Assembly (NCBI RefSeq): GCF_032854445.1
Contig: NC_088303.1
Location: forward strand, 33,647,265 to 33,711,264
DNA: 64,000 bases
Reading direction: 5' to 3'
Source: Liolophura sinensis
Lineage: Eukaryota > Mollusca > Polyplacophora > Chitonida > Chitonidae
Shown here: piece after piece, positions 24,096-37,869 of the stretch
Numbering within the stretch: position 1 is the stretch's first letter
Layout: every line of letters starts with the position of its first letter
Made by a program: the position numbers and the translations under genes
Notes under the pieces: generated by a model
Database searches by the model: none
What the model was told of the DNA's origin: nothing
What the model saw: only the letters and a program-made list of their open reading frames with translations

Positions 24096-27000
24096 TATAG
24101 CTTCACAAAAGTACGCCCGTCTATATGCTTGTCGCCTTGCCGTCAGAAAGGCTGATGCTGCGCTGTGGACATCGTAGATGATGTTGGACGTTGTGAACAT
24201 GATTAAAATTTAGATAGAGATAATGTTTACAGATTCCCGTGATTGACAACTTATATCCATGATGGAGATGTGATGTTTGTAATTGGAGCCGTGGGACTTG
24301 CCAGTAATGACCGAAAATGTATTATATTGGTGCAGGGTTACCCATAGAGAATTTAGGTTGGTCGGTAAGTCTTTAGATAAGTTATTACAGTGGCCGGTCG
24401 ATCTGTCTGCCTCTCCGTCCATTTGTCAGTCAGTCGGTTGGATGGGCTGTATTTTGCGTTTTACATGCTATGTATCTCCTTTCTTGTAGATAAATGTTAT
24501 GGGAGACTCGAGGAAAAGCCACACAGGCGGTCCAAATGACAGTAGAACGCTTCGTTTTCTTCTGTGTCGTTGCAGTGCGTGAGTACTATACTATATATTT
24601 ATGTATACGTGTATGTACTATATATTTGTTTTTTGAGCACACGTACACCACTAATTAGGACGTAATAAAGGAAAGAACAAGTGAGTTCACAACTTCGGAC
24701 CGTCTTGGTACAGGAGTTTTACGAGTTTTCCATTTCTGACGTCAGAAGTGCTGCCATCTTGAATTTGATATATGCAGATATGACGATGTGTCCGTGCGTT
24801 ACACTTGTCCATTTCCGGAATTACCATGCTAACCAAATTGCTATTTTCCCGTTTTATGCTATATAGACATGTATTTCAGGATACAATTACAAGTGCTTTG
24901 CATATACTATTTTAATCTTCGGTGCATGCATAGATGCATGGGTAACCCCGTGTCACATTTCACATCACTCGTCATCTATGCTCACCATGACAACCTGATA
25001 ACCAGTTTTATACACTGCATGTAAATATGTACATCTTCCTGATCAGAGCTCAAATTCACATAATTGTACATCTGAAATAGCACATAGTTTTATCTTCAGT
25101 ATTTAATAATACATCAGTGTATCCATCAAAATCCATAAAGTGCATACTTTCCCTGAGTGTTTCTCATTAAAATGACACAAATACTTCAAATGAATAGGTG
25201 TTCACGAAATATTATCTTCACCTAAACTCATGTTAGAGACTGGGTTGTATATAGCTGTAAGCGCTTGTCCACACGATGGTCAGTAGGACCTGCTATGTCT
25301 GTCAGGTGTTTTTGTTTCCTAGACTCTATCCGATATGAGTCAATATCCGCAGTTCTCACGGAATTGCTGGAAATGACATAACATATTCATATACATGTAT
25401 GGCTCTGGCGGTTAAGGCCCTGACCAAATTAATGAGTGAGGCCGCTTCGGTGGCTAAATGCTGACAGGGTTAGTCTGGAAATTCAAAGGCCCCTGGATCA
25501 AACACGGGTCGGGTCATACCAAAGACTTTCAAACTGGTACTCACTGCCGCCTCGCTTGGCGCAGAGCACTGAGAGGTTAAAGCAACAAAATTGATTGTTT
25601 GGCCCGGTGTCAGTGTAATATGATTGTGTGTGGTGTCACGGCTGGTGTTTTCGGCACGATATTTCAGTGCTAGCAGTACTTTGGCTGCTTGCCAGAAGAA
25701 GAAACAGTATATGTACCCAGCAGGGCGCAATGACTCGGGAGCATCTCTCCAATGCGGTCGCTGTGAATTCAAGTCCAACTCATGCTGGCTTGATCTCCGG
25801 CCGTAAGTGGATAGGTGTGACAGCAACGTGCGGATGGTTGTGGGTTCCCCTGGGCTCTGCCCGCTTTCCTTCTATCAAAATGCTGGCTGCAGTCGTATAA
25901 GAGAAATATTCTCAGTATGGCGTAAAACACCAATGAAATAAATGAAGAAATCAGATAAGTGAAAAATTCTTCAATACAGCATGAAACATAATCAAATACG
26001 TATAATATACAAAAAAATCTCGAATAATTTTTCCATACTAAAATTCACTGAATGTAAATACATCTCTATCCCCAAACTGTAATCTGGTTCCGAGCTGAAT
26101 ATCGCCAATCCATCAACGAAATATTCAATCAATCTATCTAAATGTAGAGTTCAGTAAAAACATTTTTATTAAGTACGAACACAGCAGATAGAAACAGATG
26201 GAAGAGTGTTTACTTGTAAGAGTGTACACACATGCACGGTGATTCAAATGCGGCTTTAGATTCCCTTTACCCATAAATCAGATTGGTAGCCTCCGTGGCC
26301 GAGTGGTGTAGCAAACAAGGACGGCGCAATGACCAAGAAGCTCCTACCAATGCGATCGCTGTGAGTTCAAGTCCAGCTCATGCTTGGCTTCCTCTCCCTC
26401 CGTAAATGTAATATAAATAGATCTATACCCAACAAACTGGGATTTTCTTCTGAGCTGAATATCGCCAGTCAATGAACCAACAAATCAATCTGTTTATCTA
26501 TATATACAGCTGGCGGAAAGAAAAATTACCACAGGCAGTCATTTCTTGACAGCAACGTAACGAGTTTATTTGTAAAGGATAAAGAAAGTACAACGAAACC
26601 TTAGGCAAAGTGCATATATATCTGTGTGGCCAGATGCTGAGTACTCCTGAATGTTGTGCATCCCAGGGCCAGTGACGATTGTACACGAATCCGGCTCGTT
26701 ATCAACCCGAAAGGGTTTCCTATGTCGGAAAAATGTTCTGCATTGCACACGGCGTTATTCGAAAAACCAACCATACAAGTTCGTCTTAAAGCCGCAATAT
26801 CCCAGTGCCAGCTTTTTATGTGTATCGAAACGAATAGAAAGGTGTAAAGTTTAGCAATAGTATTGATTTGTTTTTTGCAGAAGAAATTTAGCATGGTGAC
26901 AAGCTGGTATGGTCAGCGGCTGGTTAATGGGAAGGGTATGGACTGTGAAAATAAATTACTGGCTCGAAAAATGTACAATCCTTAAAATGTTTTTCGAGAA

Positions 27001-27120
27001 GAGGTTAACTATTTAGAAAAGTAATTTTTGTGCTCTAAACTGTGAAATTTTGCTGAAGATTGTGGCTATCGAAAGTTTACCTGTTGATACATACACCCTT
27101 CCCAGTAAACGGCCAATGGC

Positions 27121-30100
27121 TTAAGGGTCCCAGCGTGAACCGTACAGGACGTTAGTACCCTGTTCGGTACAAACCACGCCCCTGTAGGTTACCTGGTAAC
27201 ACCAATAAGCCACCTCCCGAAGGCGGCCGCGTGCTGGACCCAGACGCTGCACATCGATATTGATGCCTTGTCTTGGGTCCAGCACCACATCAACCCGGAT
27301 GTCCTGGGACCGGACTCCCAGAAACTCCGGGTTCCCATGCGTGTCGACCCTGGACGACCAGGCCAGTGCTGACGCCGGAATCTTCAGCGTCTGGAACGTG
27401 GCCGCCAGGACAAGCCGGATCGCCTCAAACGTCCTGGCCACTGGCCCCAACAGAATTTGGTGGAGTCGCTCCCTTCTTGAGTTTACCTTAAAACAGAAAA
27501 AAATATTGCAAAATAACAAAATATGCCTTTACCGTCGATCAGCGAATTATTTTTGTATTGACTAAACATGTATAACCCGTGTATAAAGCGAAGTGTATAT
27601 ATTGTTATCCATTAAACTATTCAATTATATGACAATTACAATTATGTCATTTTGCAAGGAATTTTGCCGTATATTTTTATGTTTAAAATATATCACAGCT
27701 TTTCATGTCATTTATTTCAAATATGCAAAGCGGGTTTTAAACTAATGGAATTTAATCTGCAACCACTAACTGTTTTGGATGCCATGTAGTTGTTTGCATG
27801 TGCTTGTATACCACCATGGGGTACAATATATACTACAGTAAGGCTCAACTTATTTCTTACATGATTGATAAATATTTTCCCATCGATGGGAGGTGGTCTG
27901 GGCAGCATAGCCCTGCAGAAGTTACTGTTGTTGTTGTTCCAACATGGACCTGCAAGATGTAGACAACCTAGTTAAAAGATTTGTGAATTAAATATATGTG
28001 AATTTAAGTAAAACAGTAGCCAATGAATATTATTGTATGCCTACATTTCTAAAGCGACGTTAACGGATGCCAATACAGTCAAATCTAAAAGATGCTTATG
28101 ATGCGTGAAGTCGCCAAGAAGAACTTACGTTTTCTTGGCAGCACTTCTTGCCACTCGGAGATGCGCTTTCCTGGAATAGAAAATATACATGTAGGGCTAA
28201 GTGTATGATAAAGCTCTGATCTGTCACTAGCATATAAATAGCTATACATTTGGTAAGCTTTCCCAGACAGATTTAATTGAACAAAAAAAAATCACAAGAC
28301 AAATATGACAATTTATTTTCGGTTTTACTTTGTTACTTTAGAAATACATGTTTTGGGACACTTCCTTGGCTCAGAGGATTAAAATTTTAAAAGATTTCCC
28401 GAGACTGTCGGTCTTCTGAGCAATTAGGTCGGAGGTTCAAATCCAGTTATTTCCACTTAGAGCATGCTGTTTAGAGCAGAAGCTTTACAACATGCCTGGA
28501 GAAGGGCAGTTCTCCGGGCACATCCGTTTCCACCACACATAAACCCAAAAGCCGCCATATGATGAAAAATTCATCAGTGCGGAGTTAAAAAAACAAATAA
28601 ACAAGAAAAATTGCCACTTACGTTTGCCTTTCTTTCCTCGAAGTGATAGTACTTTTGAATATCTTCTTCGTAATGTTTTTTCTGAAAAAGAAATCAGATA
28701 AATGTGCCTTTTTTAATATCTTTAACTCAATTTAACAAAGGGTATACAGGGGTAGCTAATTATCAATATATAATGGACATGGACACTAATCCTTTAAAAC
28801 AATTCCAAAAGCAATGTGATGGGAGGAAACTAACAGAGCCCGGGGAAAATCTTGGCAATCCGGAAGTTGCTGTCAGACCTTCTCACGCACCACTGGAAAG
28901 GAGTGTGGTTCATGCTTACTCTCAAATACCCTTGAAACCATATGGTAGAAATATATATGCAATGCATGTGAATGAAAAACGATTTTTCCTTCCGAAGTAT
29001 ACCTTTTCCCTGTTTCAGCTGCAGAAAAGCATACAGATACCAAGCCAGGGTCAACATGGCGAATGCTGGATCAAAATAACCTGAAATAAAGAAGGCAGAC
29101 AATTTCAAAATTTATGCCTCTTTTTGCTGACATTAAATCTGATTCTTTCTTACTTTCATGATGTATAATGTAGAACATTTATTTCTGTTTAAATATATTT
29201 TTTAAATTCTGTATAGCTGTATGTGTTAAATTAATTGATTCCTGTTTTTCTGATTCTTGAAATGACTTGTAATAATTTTCATGAATTTCATGAATTTCAG
29301 ATTTGTTTTCAGACAACAATATAGATAAAGTCTGGAAATTTCTATTAACAAAAAATTCAGGCGATGCAAGATAAATACTGCATCCCTTACCTTGTATACT
29401 TGTAAGGCTGCACAATGGCGCCCACCACGCTGGTACAGTAGGGTTTTTCATCCTGAGAACAACCAGAAGTTTTGTGAAGAGAGATTCAAAAATCCCTTCC
29501 TGGTAACACCTATATTAGGACAAAAACAAAATAAAGTACTGAGAAAGCTTATGTTAAATAAAAGGATAAATGAAAAGGTACTATCAAAAGAAGAGTATGG
29601 TTTGAAGGAAACTAAAGAAAGATAAGCCAAAAAAGTATTCGGCATTTCTTAATGACCCCTGTATTTCATGCATATTTTCCATCAGTGGTCGGGAATATTC
29701 GGAAAGGACGTCATCGATGAACATACTAGGAACAACAAGCTTGGTAAAACTACCCCCCCCCCCAAGTTGGGCTCTCTCCCTGACCCCAACAAATTTGTTC
29801 CGGTGTCACTTTTGATGTCATCACCACTTAATTAATTTTCGGACTGACCACTGGGCTTGAGGAAAAGTGTAGCTTTCATTTTTGTGCCCAAAAAATAAAG
29901 GTAAGGAGCTTATTTTCTGTAATTTTATAGATCAGGCCACATTATATACTGGTAATTTAGAAATACAAACCAAGCTTTTTATGGATCATTTCAGCTGATA
30001 TGATTTCAGACAACACGGTCATTCTTAATCTTTATTTGTTTTTTAGTTATTTATTTGATTGGGCGTTGCTTAACGTCATATTCAAGAATTTTTAACTTAA

Positions 30101-30586
30101 ACCGGATTGCGGTAAGGTTGATGGGTGAGGGAAATAGGACCAATGACCTTTGGCAAGCTACTGACGAGCTTTCCCACATGTGACAGTCGATTCTTTGGCT
30201 CTTGTCGCGTTAGATTTTGAATTATCTTATCCTCACGATGTCTGAAGTAGCGCGTTTAACTTTTAAAGTTTGAGCTTGAATCTTTGAGGATGAACTGAAG
30301 GAGATCGTATCATGTCTTTAGCAAAATGTAAGACATTGGCGTTAAAGGCAAGTTGATCAATCCATATGGCACAAATTATGTCCGACCCGACCAAGATTCA
30401 AAGATGAATGAAATTGCTATGGTTTGTTCGTATAGATGCCATGGTTGGTGAAGATAACTTCTATTAGAAGCAGGTAATACTTGAATTATGTACTTACTCA
30501 TTATTAAGAAAGATAAGGGTTGTGTCTGCGACCCACTTCAAACCAATAAGTAACAAAAGTATCGGCAATGCTCTGACGATCTTCAT
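27121..30586 (-). CDS. Unknown leader-bearing protein, tandem gene copy 4 (7 exons, 261 aa)
   Basis: Exons are at 30498-30586, 29391-29452, 29003-29080, 28622-28681, 28129-28170, 27861-27949 and 27121-27486, with the same lengths and phases as copy 1. Residue 3 is Ile and residue 28 Asn, as in copy 3. Two further differences are silent: TTG to CTG (Leu126, exon 6) and AAC to AAT (Asn216, exon 7). That they are silent in the proposed frame gives modest support for it. All three CRE-like sites upstream are intact. Confidence 0.72.
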
Positions 30587-30636
30587 CCTTGACGGAATAC
30601 TGGCAAGTTAACATCAACTCTGGAATTTTGTGATTG

Positions 30637-30678
30637 TTACGTCACTATGGTAAGACGTCATAGTTTCCCGTGACGTCA
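30637..30678 (-). promoter_or_regulatory. CRE-like cluster upstream of gene copy 4
   Basis: All three motifs are intact, with TTACGTCA at 30637-30644 and TGACGTCA at 30671-30678. Confidence 0.55.
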
Positions 30679-31430
30679 TATAGCTTCACAAAAGTACGCC
30701 CGTCTATATGCTTGTCGCCTTGCCGTCAGAAAGGCTGATGCTGCGCTGTGGACATCGTAGATGATGTTGGACGTTGTGAACATGATTAAAATTTGGATAG
30801 AGATAATGTTTACAGATTCCCGTGATTGACAACTTATATCCATGATGGAGATGTGATGTTTGTAATTGGAGCCGTGGGACTTGCCAGTAATGACCGAAAA
30901 TGTATTATATTGGTGCAGGGTTACCCATAGAGAATTTAGGTTGGTCGGTAAGTCTTTAGATAAGTTATTACAGTGGCCGGTCGATCTGTCTGCCTCTCCG
31001 TCCATTTGTCAGTCAGTCGGTTGGATGGGCTGTATTTTGCGTTTTACATGCTATGTATCTCCTTTCTTGTAGATAAATGTTATGGGAGACTCGAGGAAAA
31101 GCCACACAGGCGGTCCAAATGACAGTAGAACGCTTCGTTTTCTTCTGTGTCGTTGCAGTGCGTGTGTACTATACTATATATTTATGTATACGTGTATGTA
31201 CTATATATTTGTTTTTTGAGCACACGTACACCACTAATTAGGACGTAATAAAGGAAAGAACAAGTGAGTTCACAACTTCGGACCGTCTTGGTACAGGAGT
31301 TTTACGAGTTTTCCATTTCTGACGTCAGAAGTGCTGCCATCTTGAATTTGATATATGCAGATATGACGATGTGTCCGTGCGTTACACTTGTCCATTTCCG
31401 GAGTTACCATGCTAACCAAATTGCTATTTC

Positions 31431-31652
31431 CCCGTTTTATGCTATATAGACATGTATTTCAGGATACAATTACAAGTGCTTTGCATATACTATTTTAATC
31501 TTGGGTGCATGCATAGATGCATGGGTAACCCCGTGTCACATTTCACATCACTCGTCATCTATGCTCACCATGACAACCTGACAACCAGTTTTATACACTG
31601 CATGGAAATATGTACATCTTCCTGATTAGAACTAAAATTCATATAATTGTAG
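31431..31652. repeat. Partial fifth tandem unit (first 222 bp)
   Basis: The array ends inside a fifth unit: homology to 5092-5313 runs to about 31652 (AATTGTA) and then stops. The last 30 bp differ more from the other units than the rest does. Confidence 0.9.
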
Positions 31653-31727
31653 ACCTGCTTGTATTGGTTGTCATGTCTCAAATTTTCATCTGAAACTCGT
31701 TGCTTAACTTCTTCCCATCACGCTTGT

Positions 31728-31860
31728 CAGCAACCTGCGGATGGTCGTGGGTTCCCCCGGGCTCAGCCTGCTTTCCACCCAAAATAATGCTGGCCGCCGT
31801 TGTATGAGTGAATTATTTTTGAGTGCGGCGTAAAACACCAATCAAATAAATAAATAAATG
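31728..31860 (+). mobile_element. SINE, 3' half
   Basis: This runs from CAGCAACCTGCGGATGGTCGTGGG to GTGCGGCGTAAAACACCAATCAAATAAATAAATAAATG. The tRNA-like head is missing. It begins 75 bp after the tandem array ends. Confidence 0.85.
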
Positions 31861-33486
31861 AATCCTGTAAAGCCTACAAAGTAGATTTAAGCATCAAGCT
31901 ACTGACCGGCTTTAGTTTATGAACTTTTTAAGATTCAAACTTAGAACTAATGGTTTGGAACATAATTAAATATTTAACATCTGCTATATTTCAATGCCAA
32001 ATTACAGGTGCCCTTATAGCTATATACACGAAACTGCCCTACACTTAGTCTTAACTTCAAAATTACCCTGACTGAAAACTAGCGTTTGTGTTTTAATCTA
32101 TGTTCATAACTCCACAAGTTAAGACTAAATCTGACTTATCTTTAATACAGTTACGTGATCCCAGGAGCTTGATCGCTAAATAAATGCGACGACAAATGAA
32201 AAACAATGATGTTCCTTTTACAACAGGTCTTAATTTAAGTTTTTAATTGGTAGAATTGATATGTCCGCCTTATGTAAGAAGTATATTAGTATTAATAACC
32301 GTTTATATGTCTGACAATAAATATAATTTTAATGAGATATGTGACCTTTGTTTGAGAGTCAGTCTGTAGCTTGGTTTATTGTGTTGTTTACCTGATTGCG
32401 TTAACTGACTTTGACGTAACTTGATCGATTTAGGTTTTATGAACTTTTTTATTTTATTAACGCCACTATAACATCAAATACCTACAGTTGGCTAATTGAA
32501 CGATTGACAAATGAAGACCCCACGCAAAGTTTGAGACGATCGTTGCAAGATTTTATAATTAGAGATTGCTTAGTTTCCCATGGGACGCACTTAAAGTCCT
32601 CGTCTGTGGAGCAGTTTTGAAAACTGAATTTATTTGTTGGTATTCTCGTCCCACGTGGCACTGCTCTAGAACTTTTGTCGTAAAGCTTGAAGAGTGAGTT
32701 TGTTCTATTGCGTGTTATTTGTGGCACATTTTGAATACTGTTTGTGACACTTTTTGAAATATAACCTTGTTTGTTTCTTCCGTTTTTGTTGGGTCGTTCA
32801 TAAGGACAATTTTTGTGGTGGAGAAAACATGGTTTGTTTTGTGGTCCGGTATAAAAAGACATTTTGTTTCTTTGCTAGCCAAACTTGGGACCGGTAAAGT
32901 TTGAGTCGTTTGTGCTGAAGAAGGCTGTATGAGTGATTAGCTTTGGTGTTGATATTTTAACATCGCCTTCAACATTTACTTCGGGTGTGTCACTACGGAA
33001 TCTTACGACTGCACACTAACACCAAGCCAATTGGCAAGTGTCAAATAGCGAGAAAGTTGGAATGGGATGAAGTGCTTTACTAGAGAGGTGTATTCCACTA
33101 CTGTTGCATGCGTGTACTCCGTCCACTGTGACTGGTCAGGCACAGGAAGGATGTTACCAAAAATAACCAACGCGATCCCCTGCAGAATTGTGGGAAATAA
33201 TTTGTCGTCTGCAAATCAAAATCAGTATTGTCAGTTCCAACACATCTGTTTATTCTTTGATATCTAAAACGTAAAACAGACAGGCATCATATAGCATGTC
33301 GTCAGGCATGTTGGCATCTTGCCAAAACTTGCTTCAGAGACGGCCAACATAAGTTGGACTTTGCCAAATAAAGTTAGGGTAGGCTTTGGTTATCACTGTT
33401 GTCCGTTTCCATAAAAAACATAAACATGCAGTTGTTAAAATAAATTCCGAAATAACTGGACAAGATGTTAAGTTTTTAATGGGGTC
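31861..33486. other. No gene recognised
   Basis: AT-rich sequence. A 126-codon minus-strand ORF (32482-32862) has no recognisable motif, no splice support and ordinary base composition, so I do not call it a gene. A TATAAAA at about 32850 on the plus strand has no ORF behind it. Confidence 0.45.
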
Positions 33487-33630
33487 TAGCAGCAACCTGC
33501 GGATGGTCGTGGGTTTCCCCCGGGCTATGCCCGGTTTCCACCCACCATAATGCTGACCGCCGTCGTATAAGTGAAATATTCTTGAGTACGGCGTAAAACA
33601 TCAGTCAAATGAATAAATGAATAAATAAGT
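33487..33630 (+). mobile_element. SINE, 3' half
   Basis: Same core as the other copies (GCAACCTGCGGATGGTCGTGGG ... GTACGGCGTAAAACATCAGTCAAATGAATAAATG). The head is missing. Confidence 0.85.
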
Positions 33631-36375
33631 TTAATGGAATAGTTTAGTGATGATATTTAAATAAAACATTCTCATTAGTCGAAAGCTTGCCTCCCCTGTT
33701 ATCTCTACATTAGAATCGCCCGCTGCAGACTCGCAATGGTTGCGTGGTATGTCGGATTGGTCATTGTTGAAAGGAATTATTTAAAAATGCAACAAATTAA
33801 AAAAATTTTGGTGAAATATGAGCGTGTTGAATAGAAATAAAGGTTTGATATTTTTCCTCGTCCCCGTGCAAACACTGGGTACGTCAGTTTTCCCGGTATT
33901 TCCCCTCATAACCTTAAATTTTACCACAATGCATTTGTCTATAAATAGAAACATGAGATCGGTAGTTTCTGTCAATTTAGAGACAGCGCTTACTTCCCTC
34001 TGTTTATGTATTTCTGGCATGTCGCATTCAAAAGACGTCCAGGTCGGGAACAGTTGTCCATTGGTATACATGCAGAAACCTTGATCTTTAAGTACATCTG
34101 ACCACCCATTAACTCTCGCGAGATTTGATGTGGCTTTCTTTGGCAAATCATTTTAATTTGTCTCAATGTCTCAATGTAATTTGTCTCAATAGAAAAGACA
34201 TCCGTATGGAGAGTAACACTATAGCAGCGACATCAGTGTGATGGTTGCTAATTTCCCACACACTCCTGTTATCCTCATGGGGTTTCTTCTATAACTGTCC
34301 ATGTAAATGCTTTAAAAATATTACAAAAATTACAAACCCCCTCAGAACTATGATACAAATCCTATTATTTTAGAATATCCCAAATAATTACCTTTCACAC
34401 AATATTACCCCAATCTCAGCATCGGTAATGAAGTCATAAATTTTATGAAGCCGGAAGCATTATACATTTTAGAGTCACTTTAACACTATCAACAGTACAT
34501 ATACGAGTCTGATATGTATAACGGAAAGGCAATAATTTGAGCTGCTCTAGGTAAATACAGAAAAATTGATTGAGAAATTATGGATTTTGTGCCAAAAATC
34601 CCCACTATAGCCTCTTCTTTAAATATTTATACCTGAAAACAATGCAAAGGCAAAAAACACCTCGGGCACTAAAAGTCCGCCAAAAGCATCCTGGTTTATG
34701 CATGTATACAATAACAAGGAGACTAAAACGTAAGCCGTTCGTAAAGGTCAGTCATGATTATGGTTTATTTCTTCCAGCGGCTCGCCATATTCAGTTGTCT
34801 GTAAAATCAGTCATACCAGCTGCAAAAATTGCCATTAGTCAGTGACACGTAATAACACAAGCTCTACTCATGGATCTGTGGGAAGTCTATATTCTTGCAC
34901 AGAAACAGATGTTAACTCATAATGTTAAAATGCAGAAGTTTGCTTTCGATGGCAAGAACTCATTGTTTTGGGTGACGTCATAATTATTTTAAAAAAATCA
35001 GTGACATGCTGGATACTGAACGCTGTGCTATATGCTTTGAAGGACGACACCTGGTACCTAAGCTGTAATCAGTTTTACTGTAAGCCCTCTTGCTGACACA
35101 GCTATGTGACGTTGTTCGCTCGTTTCAGTATAATATACTTGTAACCATCAAAAATGAATTTATGTCATGTCTTGTTGTATATGATCTCACGGCAGTATGA
35201 TTTTAGAGCTGGGTGTCAGCAGCAGAAAAAGGTATTAACCGCATGATGTACTGGCGTACTGAGCAGTATTAAGCCACTCCCACTAGTGTTATTGAACGGT
35301 AGGTCCAAAGGATCTGTGACTATCGGCTGGAGAAACATTAGGTTTGTAAACGATGCCATAGTTTTAGGACCTACAATCATGGTGTAAAGATGAATGTTCT
35401 GTAACGTAGTGAATGAAGTGAATTTTGTTCTGACTCCGGCGAAAGCAAACCTGTAATACTGAACCTAATTTCGGTAAATCGGAACAGTGCTGTGGTTAGT
35501 GTTCGGCAATGTTTGTCTCCTGGAGAGATAAATTCTAACATTGGCCGAGAAAAAAACATTGAGGAAATGAACTACAAGTTCACGTTACTCGCAACAAATA
35601 TTTTTTTAAATCATGGCCTGGCAAAATCACTGCAGAAACGACAATCTCATGCAGATAAAGAGTGCCAACCGACAACGTTGGTTTTACAATTTTATTGTAA
35701 AAAAAAAAACATAATTTTACAACATAGATATTGTGCTTCACAATAACGATGCTCTAAGCGGGCTTTTATATCCAAATAGAAGAAAATCTTACGGAGATGC
35801 TGAAAAAAATTACTTCGATAAATCCGTGACAACTTCACCACCTCAGAAATGCCCTCATAGGATTCTATCCGCGTCGCTTTCAGATCCCACAAATAAATAA
35901 ACAGAACTCTCTGGACAGAGCCAAGATATATACGTAAGAGTAACGAGTTGCGGGAAGCCACTATTCACTGGATATGCATGGACAGCAGTGGTAGCATTTA
36001 GTTATTATTTATTTCGACGCTCATCTAGCAACAGGTTTCATGAATAAAATTCATTGCCCTTGGCAACTTTGTTGACAAATATTTTCATATGATTTATCCT
36101 CCGATATCAGTTCATAGCTGCAAAGCGATTTCATTCGACATGCCAAATGAAGAACATCTATGTACGGTGAGAGGCCTTGTCACAATCTGTGACTCTAACT
36201 GTAACCGGCGTTCTTAGCCATTGAAAAGGACACAAGATACTTAGCACCTAAGTGTTATATGGACATTTCCAGATCTCGTGTAGTATACCTGCCATGAGGG
36301 ATGTATATTTCCTCGCTACCTGATCGTAGCTTCCATGACAGTTCGTTAAATTGTATGGTTATTTTTTTATCTATA
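33631..36375. other. No gene recognised
   Basis: ORFs of 60-121 codons occur on both strands but overlap each other, lack splice sites in register and resemble nothing I know. I see no further SINE core in this stretch. Confidence 0.45.
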
Positions 36376-36453
36376 TCATTCATTGGTGTTTTACGCTGTA
36401 CTCAAGAATATTTCACTTATACGACGGGGGCCATCATTATGGTGAAGGGAAAC
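36376..36453 (-). mobile_element. SINE 3' fragment, reversed
   Basis: CATTGGTGTTTTACGCTGTACTCAAGAATATTTCACTTATACGACG is the reverse complement of the SINE's 3' core. Only about 78 bp remain. Confidence 0.75.
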
Positions 36454-37574
36454 CCCGTGGAAATACAAGATAAATACTGGTCTAAACTATCTGTGTAAAA
36501 AGTATTGCAGGTGTGAAACTCAGCAGTACAGGCAGGCATCAGATACGTCGAATGCAAAGTGGATTGTGATGAAAGTGGAGATAACTAGTTTTCATTTTTC
36601 TCTCCCTTGGTTTTAGAACTCTTCAAGATGGAGTTAAACATCAATCAATCAATAAATCCACCGAGAATGCTATAGTTATGCACGGGAATTTGGATGATTT
36701 ATAAAAAAGGATCTTATTGTTTTTTCTATATTTTGGGCACAACACATCTTTTATGATAAAGTTGTTTCATTTTAAGATCGGTACACATTTATACAAACCA
36801 TGTCATTCTCAATGTAACATTTTTATTCACAAATGACCAGTGTTAAAACGGACACATTTGCTCGAGTAAACTTCTGTTTAAGGCATAGGATACCAATGAA
36901 GTAAATAAATAACGGACAGGCATCATTATTAAATTAACAGCGTGGTAATGTATAGATCACAGATTGCAGAGCACAAACTCACAGTTCACAAAACGAAGAG
37001 AACACAGTTAGGAATTCATTTGGTCCTATCTTCCGAAATATTTCAGAAGGGTATTAAAAAATCCAAAAATTATTCAGATCTTAGTCTCTATAATTGATAA
37101 TCACAATAATGATTGTGACACCCATATTTTCCTAATTATTAATATTTCTTGTATTCGGTTAGGGTTGATATCATACCAGTGATCAAAGTTCTAAAAACTT
37201 TTTCTTCTCCAAAACCCAATCTGAAAAGATAATAACAGAAACTTAAAGAACGTTTTGACAGAATTAATAGATGAAATGGACATGGTCATGAATAAAAAGC
37301 AGACGAACCTTTTTATTCACTCAAATATATACTGAATACTAGTCTGTGGCTTGGGAACAGTTTTGACATAATCTTCGGCTTATTGGAGGATATCCTCGTT
37401 TCTATTTTGAATGGTCTAGCTTTGTATATCAGATTACGCTTGATGCAGTTACGTGTAATCAGAAGAGAGGAATTCTGGGATGGTTACATGAATCGACACA
37501 GCTGACACCAGTTAAATAAATAGGTTTTTACGACGCCCTCTAAGACAACAATAGCATTGTCTCCGACCGTACGT

Positions 37575-37722
37575 GGGAAGGCCTGGCACTAACCTGGGGA
37601 TGATCTAGGTTTTTCCCCGTGTTCTGCCCGGTTTCCTCACACCATAATTGCTGGCCGCCGCAGTGTAAGTGGAATATTCTTGAGAACGGCATAAAACACC
37701 AATCTGATAAAAATAAATATAC
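37575..37722 (+). mobile_element. SINE, 3' half, diverged
   Basis: It runs from GGGAAGGCCTGGCACTAACCTGGGGATG to GAACGGCATAAAACACCAATCTGATAAAAATAAAT. It is more diverged than most copies and lies about 150 bp beyond the stop codon of the 920-codon ORF. Confidence 0.75.
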
Positions 37723-37869
37723 ACAAAAGCATTATTCTACATCAGCCGCTGAAAAAGCTATGGCGGAAGATATGGTGCCGCAAAACTAATCTCAAGAATA
37801 ACTGAGAAACTCAACCATTATTTAAATAATATAGTGTAATTAATCAAATAACTCTAAGCACCTCTGACG

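Larger units (their letters stand above)
18257..24847. repeat. Tandem unit 3 of 4 (6591 bp)
   Basis: Same layout as unit 1. Variants are shared with unit 2 in the left part and with unit 4 around the gene's first exon, which gives a mosaic pattern. Confidence 0.97.
24848..31430. repeat. Tandem unit 4 of 4 (6583 bp)
   Basis: Same layout as unit 1. It shares the short form near 26285 with unit 1 and the first-exon variant with unit 3. Confidence 0.97.

Noticed and set aside
32482-32862. 126-codon minus-strand ORF
   Set aside because: No motif, no splice sites, no codon bias unlike its surroundings and no repeat of it elsewhere in the window. It could be a decayed element but cannot be supported.
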